Source: Phytoamicus setariae (GTDB lineage Bacteria; Pseudomonadota; Alphaproteobacteria; Rhizobiales; Rhizobiaceae). Taken from it: 34,815 nucleotides of DNA. Below the pieces are notes generated by a model. The model was not told the origin of the DNA, searched no databases, and was given only the letters and a program-made list of their open reading frames with translations. The translations under genes were made by a program, and so were the position numbers. This document shows, piece after piece, positions 31,658 through 34,815 of the stretch. The stretch covers positions 1 to 34,815 of the forward strand of contig NZ_JAEQNC010000026.1 in NCBI RefSeq assembly GCF_016722925.1. The letters are read 5' to 3'. Every line of letters starts with the position of its first letter. Position 1 is the first letter of the stretch.

Positions 31658-31789
31658 ATGCAACGGCACCAAGCAGGAAGCCGCCATCTTCGCGCGGCCG
31701 AAACAAGTGCAAAGGCTTTAAAGGACAATCTGCTGATCTACCTGATCGGCCTAGCGCTTGATGAAGCACTCACCAGTCGGAAATCATGA
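31658..31789 (+). CDS. Small hypothetical protein
   Basis: The frame from ATG 31658 gives 43 residues: a basic N-terminus (MQRHQAGSRHLRAAETSAKA), then LKDNLLIYLIGLALDEALTS, an amphipathic helix-like segment. Short rhizobial proteins with a D-x-L-IYLI-x-x-A motif are known to me as hypothetical. No clear ribosome site was found. Moderate to low confidence. Confidence 0.4.
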   Translation: MQRHQAGSRHLRAAETSAKALKDNLLIYLIGLALDEALTSRKS

Positions 31790-32388
31790 ACAGCTTCACA
31801 CTGCCAGCTTCACCAACATGTCATCCGGCAATGGCCGCTGCAGTGCCGCAATGCAAGCAATAATTGATTTCTCTGCGCTTGTTGCAATTTAGACTTTAAT
31901 CTCGTTGTAATCGTGCTGAATGTGGAACATGGTGCGTTTTGTCGGTAGCCAATTGTTCTGGCACGGCCTTGAGGGGTGCCAGGGATCCTGTCTCGACAGA
32001 CTAGCGGCGCTTGACCGAACGCTGGGGCGGGTGGGCATGCACAATTACGTCGTCCTTGCCAAGCAAGTCATTCCCATGGATATCGCGCACTATCTGATCG
32101 CCTGCTGAATTCGCCTCCAACAGAAACTGATGGGATCTTTTTATGGATTCGTTCCTCTATCGCGGCATCAAGCTGACGGCGACCAAATCGATTGCCGGCA
32201 AGACTGCCTGCAATCGCAGTGCCTCTCGTGACCACTCGACACCTCGAACCGTCATTTCAATGATACTTGCGCTGCCGGTTGTGTGGTTGCAGCCGCGGCC
32301 GTAATGTTTCTCGCACTCATCCGTATCTCCGCCTCGCTCGCTGGAAACGATATGCGGTCCACCAATCCGGCGACATGAGGATGTTAGA
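31790..32388. other. About 600-base stretch with only weak small frames
   Basis: Frames at 31920-32108 (62 residues, MWNMVRFVGSQLFWHGLEGC onward) and 32143-32304 (53 residues, MDSFLYRGIKLTATKSIAGK onward) lack good ribosome sites and recognised motifs. The second may be a decayed gene: in the next frame about 32267-32378 reads VVAAAAVMFLALIRISASLA, a membrane-helix-like piece ending at TGA. No sigma-EcfG promoter was found. Confidence 0.35.
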
Positions 32389-32568
32389 ATGCACTTTGAA
32401 CTGAAGCCTATGATTGCAGCGAACGCTGCAGTATTGATCTTGGGACTCTGCGCGATAGCGATTTCCGATAAGCTCGTCACCACAAGCGTGACTGTCTCGC
32501 ACGATCCTCCAGTTCAGCCTTGCTTGCGACCTAGTTGTGGCGCATGGTCGATTGTCGGCAGCAATTGA
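32389..32568 (+). CDS. Possible small membrane protein overlapping the leader repeat
   Basis: The frame from ATG 32389 gives 59 residues, with GAGG 8 bases upstream. One hydrophobic segment (MIAANAAVLILGLCAIAISD, about 8-27) is followed by a short polar tail. Its last ten codons run into the 52-base leader repeat at 32539, which suggests that either the tail or the leader is secondary. No family is recognised. Confidence 0.4.
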   Translation: MHFELKPMIAANAAVLILGLCAIAISDKLVTTSVTVSHDPPVQPCLRPSCGAWSIVGSN

Positions 32569-32590
32569 AGCGGGCGCTGCTTTTATAGGG
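32539..32590 (+). repeat. 52-base leader repeat, copy 2
   Basis: Differs from 29162-29213 at two positions. In the 14-codon mini-frame (from ATG 32543), one difference is silent (Val) and the other changes Gly to Asp. It ends 36 bases before the start of the 32627 gene. Confidence 0.7.
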
Positions 32591-32626
32591 TTGAAAACCT
32601 TAGCCCCAAGCGAAAAGGAGGACGAA

Positions 32627-33112
32627 ATGTCTTCCGTCGTGAATCAACAACATCTCACATCAATGAATCTTAAAATGCTCGGAAGCGTACTCGATACGGC
32701 GGGTATCTTTGATATCGACACCAAGTGGCATCTCGAAAGGCGAATGCGGTTCGGCCGTGTTCTCGTCGGCGCGTTTCAGGATGGAGTTACCTCCGAAGCA
32801 GAACTTGCTAGCAACCTACTGGGAGAATTCGAGGTCCTGCATGCATCGTGTATTCCCAACAGCAAGAGCCCAGCTAACGAAGGTGATTTGGCCCGTTGGG
32901 AGAATGAGGGCGGCAGCCTTCGTTGTGCAGCCACGCGAGGTTCGTATCTATTTGGCAAGAGGATAGAACGAGACGGTACGTGGACGATCCACCACGTCTT
33001 TTCGGGGGTCCCGGCACAGTACGGGACTTGGAACATGCAAGGCCTGACCGAGCAGGTGGCAAAGCGTGCTTTGCGAACGATCAACACACCGTCAATCAGT
33101 GGAGAACATTAA
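32627..33112 (+). CDS. Hypothetical two-part protein, long paralog of the 29247 gene
   Basis: The product has 161 residues from ATG 32627, with AAAAGGAGG about 5 bases upstream. The N-terminal part (about 1-92: HLTSMNLKMLGSVLDTAGIF and RFGRVLVGAFQDGVTSEAEL, up to RWENEGGS) aligns with the 96-residue protein at 29247-29537. A further 69 residues follow (GSYLFGKRIERDGTWTIHHV, then GTWNMQGLTEQVAKRALRTI), which look like a small separate domain. Its stop codon overlaps the start of the next gene (TAATG). The function is unknown. Confidence 0.7.
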   Translation: MSSVVNQQHLTSMNLKMLGSVLDTAGIFDIDTKWHLERRMRFGRVLVGAFQDGVTSEAELASNLLGEFEVLHASCIPNSKSPANEGDLARWENEGGSLRCAATRGSYLFGKRIERDGTWTIHHVFSGVPAQYGTWNMQGLTEQVAKRALRTINTPSISGEH

Positions 33113-33246
33113 TGTCCAAGGAAAAGAACAAAGGAAGCAAGGAAGCCCGAAAGCCGAAAGCGGCAAAGCCTGCAAAGCAGCCGCCTGTTTCGACTTTCGT
33201 CAAACCCGTACCTTCGTATAAAAAATCCACCTCGAACTCATCGTGA
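33112..33246 (+). CDS. Lysine-rich 44-residue microprotein
   Basis: The frame from ATG 33112 overlaps the previous stop (TAATG) and has GGAG 7 bases upstream. The sequence opens MSKEKNKGSKEARKPKAAKP and stays basic and probably disordered. Very similar short MSKEKNKGxKEARKPK-type proteins occur in many rhizobia. It may bind nucleic acid or ribosomes because of its charge, but no role is known. Coupled to the gene before it. Confidence 0.7.
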   Translation: MSKEKNKGSKEARKPKAAKPAKQPPVSTFVKPVPSYKKSTSNSS

Positions 33247-33252
33247 GCTATC

Positions 33253-33516
33253 ATGTCCGACCGCACCACAGAGACACAGATCACCTTTAGCCACCCGTTT
33301 CAGCTTTCTCCACTGGTTAAGCCACTTGCGCCTGGCACCTATCGCATCATCACAGACGAGGAGGTAATTCCGGGTATCCCTTTCATCGCCTATCGACGCT
33401 CATCGACGATGCTACATATCCCGGCGATAGGCGTCTTGGGAAACACTGAGCAGTATATCAGCGTCGATCCAAAAGAACTGGAGGCGGTGCGATTGAAAGA
33501 CGTGGAAACACACTAG
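33253..33516 (+). CDS. Conserved hypothetical small protein
   Basis: The product has 87 residues from ATG 33253, 6 bases after the previous stop. The pattern ITFSHPFQLSPLVKPLAPGT, then YRIITDEEVIPGIPFIAYRR and TMLHIPAIG, fits a short beta-rich rhizobial family of unknown function (FxHPFxL...P-G-TYR-x-x-TDEE). There is no signal peptide or membrane segment. It is probably cotranscribed with the lysine-rich microprotein. Confidence 0.7.
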   Translation: MSDRTTETQITFSHPFQLSPLVKPLAPGTYRIITDEEVIPGIPFIAYRRSSTMLHIPAIGVLGNTEQYISVDPKELEAVRLKDVETH

Positions 33517-33537
33517 CCGAGATCGGTCGTTATCCCC

Positions 33538-33654
33538 ATGACCTTTCAGCTCCCCACAACAACAGCCACAGTCAAGTCCGCGATTTCCACGATCGTACTT
33601 TTGGCATGCTTCGCTTTGGTCGCCTACATGCTGATGGGCCATCCAGGGGTCTGA
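33538..33654 (+). CDS. Possible 38-residue membrane microprotein
   Basis: The frame from ATG 33538 starts MTFQLPTTTATVKSAISTIV and continues as one membrane helix (VLLACFALVAYML) to the tail MGHPGV. No clear ribosome site is visible. It lies 21 bases after the preceding gene in the same direction, so it could be the last member of that group. Confidence 0.4.
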   Translation: MTFQLPTTTATVKSAISTIVLLACFALVAYMLMGHPGV

Positions 33655-33728
33655 TGCCCAACTGTGAAAGCGGCCTTCATCAACTGGACGCGGCATGCCT
33701 CAAACCAAGCAAACCGCGTCCGAGGAAA

Positions 33729-34815
33729 TTAGCAGAGCTGACCAACGAAAGCCCGGATATCGTCAGCAAGGAGTTTCGGAACTTCGAGGCTTGGGAAATG
33801 CCCCCCTCGTTCCATCACTGTCCATTGACGGATATCAAGCCACCGCTCGCCCCAGGCTTGGGGTGCCGGTAGGATGTCCTTTGGGAAAATCGCAACAGCC
33901 ACAGGTGCCCCCTGTTTAGGTGGCGGTGACATTGCGCCGATGTCGCCGAATGCCTCACGGTAGAGCCATTGAGACGATCCAATGGTTTGTGTGGCCCAAT
34001 AGATAGTCAGGATCGTGCAGATAACGTCGAGCGAAACCTTGCTCTCGTCGGTCCAGGCTTGGAACTTCTCTGCGATCCACGAGGCCAGCCCAGCAGGTGA
34101 ATCGTTGAGCGCGGCGGCAATGGTGTGGGGTTTCGTGGCGTGTAGCATAGCGTATGCGCCTTCGAGCATGCGCCATTGCGATGCGGCTTCCAGGAAGGCG
34201 TGCTCTTCTGCCGTCGGGTCTGAGGGAGTGGGATATCCCGAAAAGACGTTCACCATGTGGACGCCAATGACACGAGCGCCATGATTGGCACGTAACCGCT
34301 CCACCACACCCGCTCCCATGTCGCTTCCGTGAGCAACAAACCGCTCGTATCCCAACCGACGCATGAGTTCGGCCCAGAGGCTAGCGATATGTGTGATGTT
34401 TGTTCCCGGCACTGAAGGTTTGTCCGAGAAGCCGTACCCAGGCAGTGAGGGAATGACGACGTCGAATGACCAGCCGTTCCGCTCTTCCGTCAGAAGCGGA
34501 ATGAGCGGCAGGAATTCAACGAAGCAACTCGGCCAACCATTGGTAAGAATGATCGGCACTCTGCGCTCACCCTTTCCGCGAATGTGGAGGAAGTGTATCC
34601 CAGTGCCATCGATGTCGGTGCTATAGGAGGGGAAGGCGTTCAGTTGCTTCTCTGCCAAGCGCCAGTCGAACTGACGCCAATGGCCAAGCAGAGTCTTCAG
34701 TTCGGATTGCGGGATGCCCGCGGCCCAGGTCACGTCATCAAATCCATCGGAGAAGCGGGTCTCGTCTATTCTTCGGTGCAGATCAGAGATGATAGCGTCG
34801 GAGATATTGATCCTG
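33729..34815 (-). CDS. Epoxide hydrolase-like alpha/beta hydrolase (5' end outside window)
   Basis: The minus-strand frame is open to the window edge, so the start is missing; about 361 residues are visible. The family opening is seen (ISDLHRRIDETRFSDGF, then FDWRLAEKQLNAFPSYSTDI and GIHFLHIRGKG). The nucleophile is the Asp in HGSDMGAGV and the catalytic His is in GGHFPSLEVP near the end. The usual HGWP oxyanion-hole motif reads NGWPSCF. SLPGYGFSDKP is a further family motif. Such enzymes open epoxides with water via an ester intermediate; the substrate is unknown. The Asn replacement may alter activity. Confidence 0.85.
   Translation of the reverse strand, partial: RINISDAIISDLHRRIDETRFSDGFDDVTWAAGIPQSELKTLLGHWRQFDWRLAEKQLNAFPSYSTDIDGTGIHFLHIRGKGERRVPIILTNGWPSCFVEFLPLIPLLTEERNGWSFDVVIPSLPGYGFSDKPSVPGTNITHIASLWAELMRRLGYERFVAHGSDMGAGVVERLRANHGARVIGVHMVNVFSGYPTPSDPTAEEHAFLEAASQWRMLEGAYAMLHATKPHTIAAALNDSPAGLASWIAEKFQAWTDESKVSLDVICTILTIYWATQTIGSSQWLYREAFGDIGAMSPPPKQGAPVAVAIFPKDILPAPQAWGERWLDIRQWTVMERGGHFPSLEVPKLLADDIRAFVGQLC

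Overview
The window looks like chromosomal or large-replicon DNA of a Rhizobiaceae bacterium (Rhizobium/Neorhizobium/Agrobacterium type). This rests on family content seen in the sequence: HWE-type histidine kinases, a FATGY-motif single-domain response regulator, DUF982 and DUF6894 proteins, a rhizobial-style lysine-rich microprotein, and many matches to the alphaproteobacterial general-stress promoter (sigma-EcfG: GGAAC, 16-17 bases, CGTT). No species can be named from sequence alone. No rRNA, tRNA or CRISPR array was seen.

Layout. 1-600: end of an unidentified gene, then a stretch holding the start of an IS110-type transposase as a scar, with a plausible sigma-70 promoter for the next gene. 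609-9304: two convergent genes for secreted RTX proteins, a 2080-residue multidomain adhesin-like protein and a 671-residue propeller/CSLREA/RTX protein; no type I secretion genes are in view. 9763-12176: a small catabolic-looking cluster made of an SDR dehydrogenase, an inositol-monophosphatase-family phosphatase and a FadR/DgoR-like GntR regulator with its own promoter and a possible operator.

12302-31493: a stress island. It holds two DUF892 ferritin-like proteins, two PepSY-type periplasmic proteins, two YflT/GSP17M-like glycine-rich proteins, a low-affinity iron permease-like protein, a large KatE catalase with a C-terminal DJ-1-like domain, a YqjD-like membrane-anchored protein, several very small membrane peptides, two HWE kinases, a FATGY response regulator, a double PRC-barrel protein, a YfbU protein, topoisomerase IB, a DUF6894 protein and a PNPOx-like flavoprotein. 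Eleven candidate sigma-EcfG promoters lie in front of these genes, four of them exact matches to the consensus. Several pieces are present twice: the PepSY-GSP-DUF892 set, a promoter/microprotein cassette, and a 52-base leader. There is also decay: a DUF982 fragment and a stress gene broken by a stop codon and a frameshift but still behind a perfect promoter.

31494-34815: small rhizobial hypothetical proteins, several of them microproteins, then the 3' part of an epoxide-hydrolase-like alpha/beta hydrolase running off the window end.

How the parts may work together (inference): the island looks like the output layer of the PhyR/NepR/EcfG general stress response (peroxide removal, iron handling, envelope and DNA-topology proteins). 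One signalling unit, a LOV-like HWE kinase lacking the photoactive cysteine plus a FATGY response regulator, is itself placed behind a sigma-EcfG promoter and could feed back on the response. phyR, nepR and ecfG themselves are not in the window.
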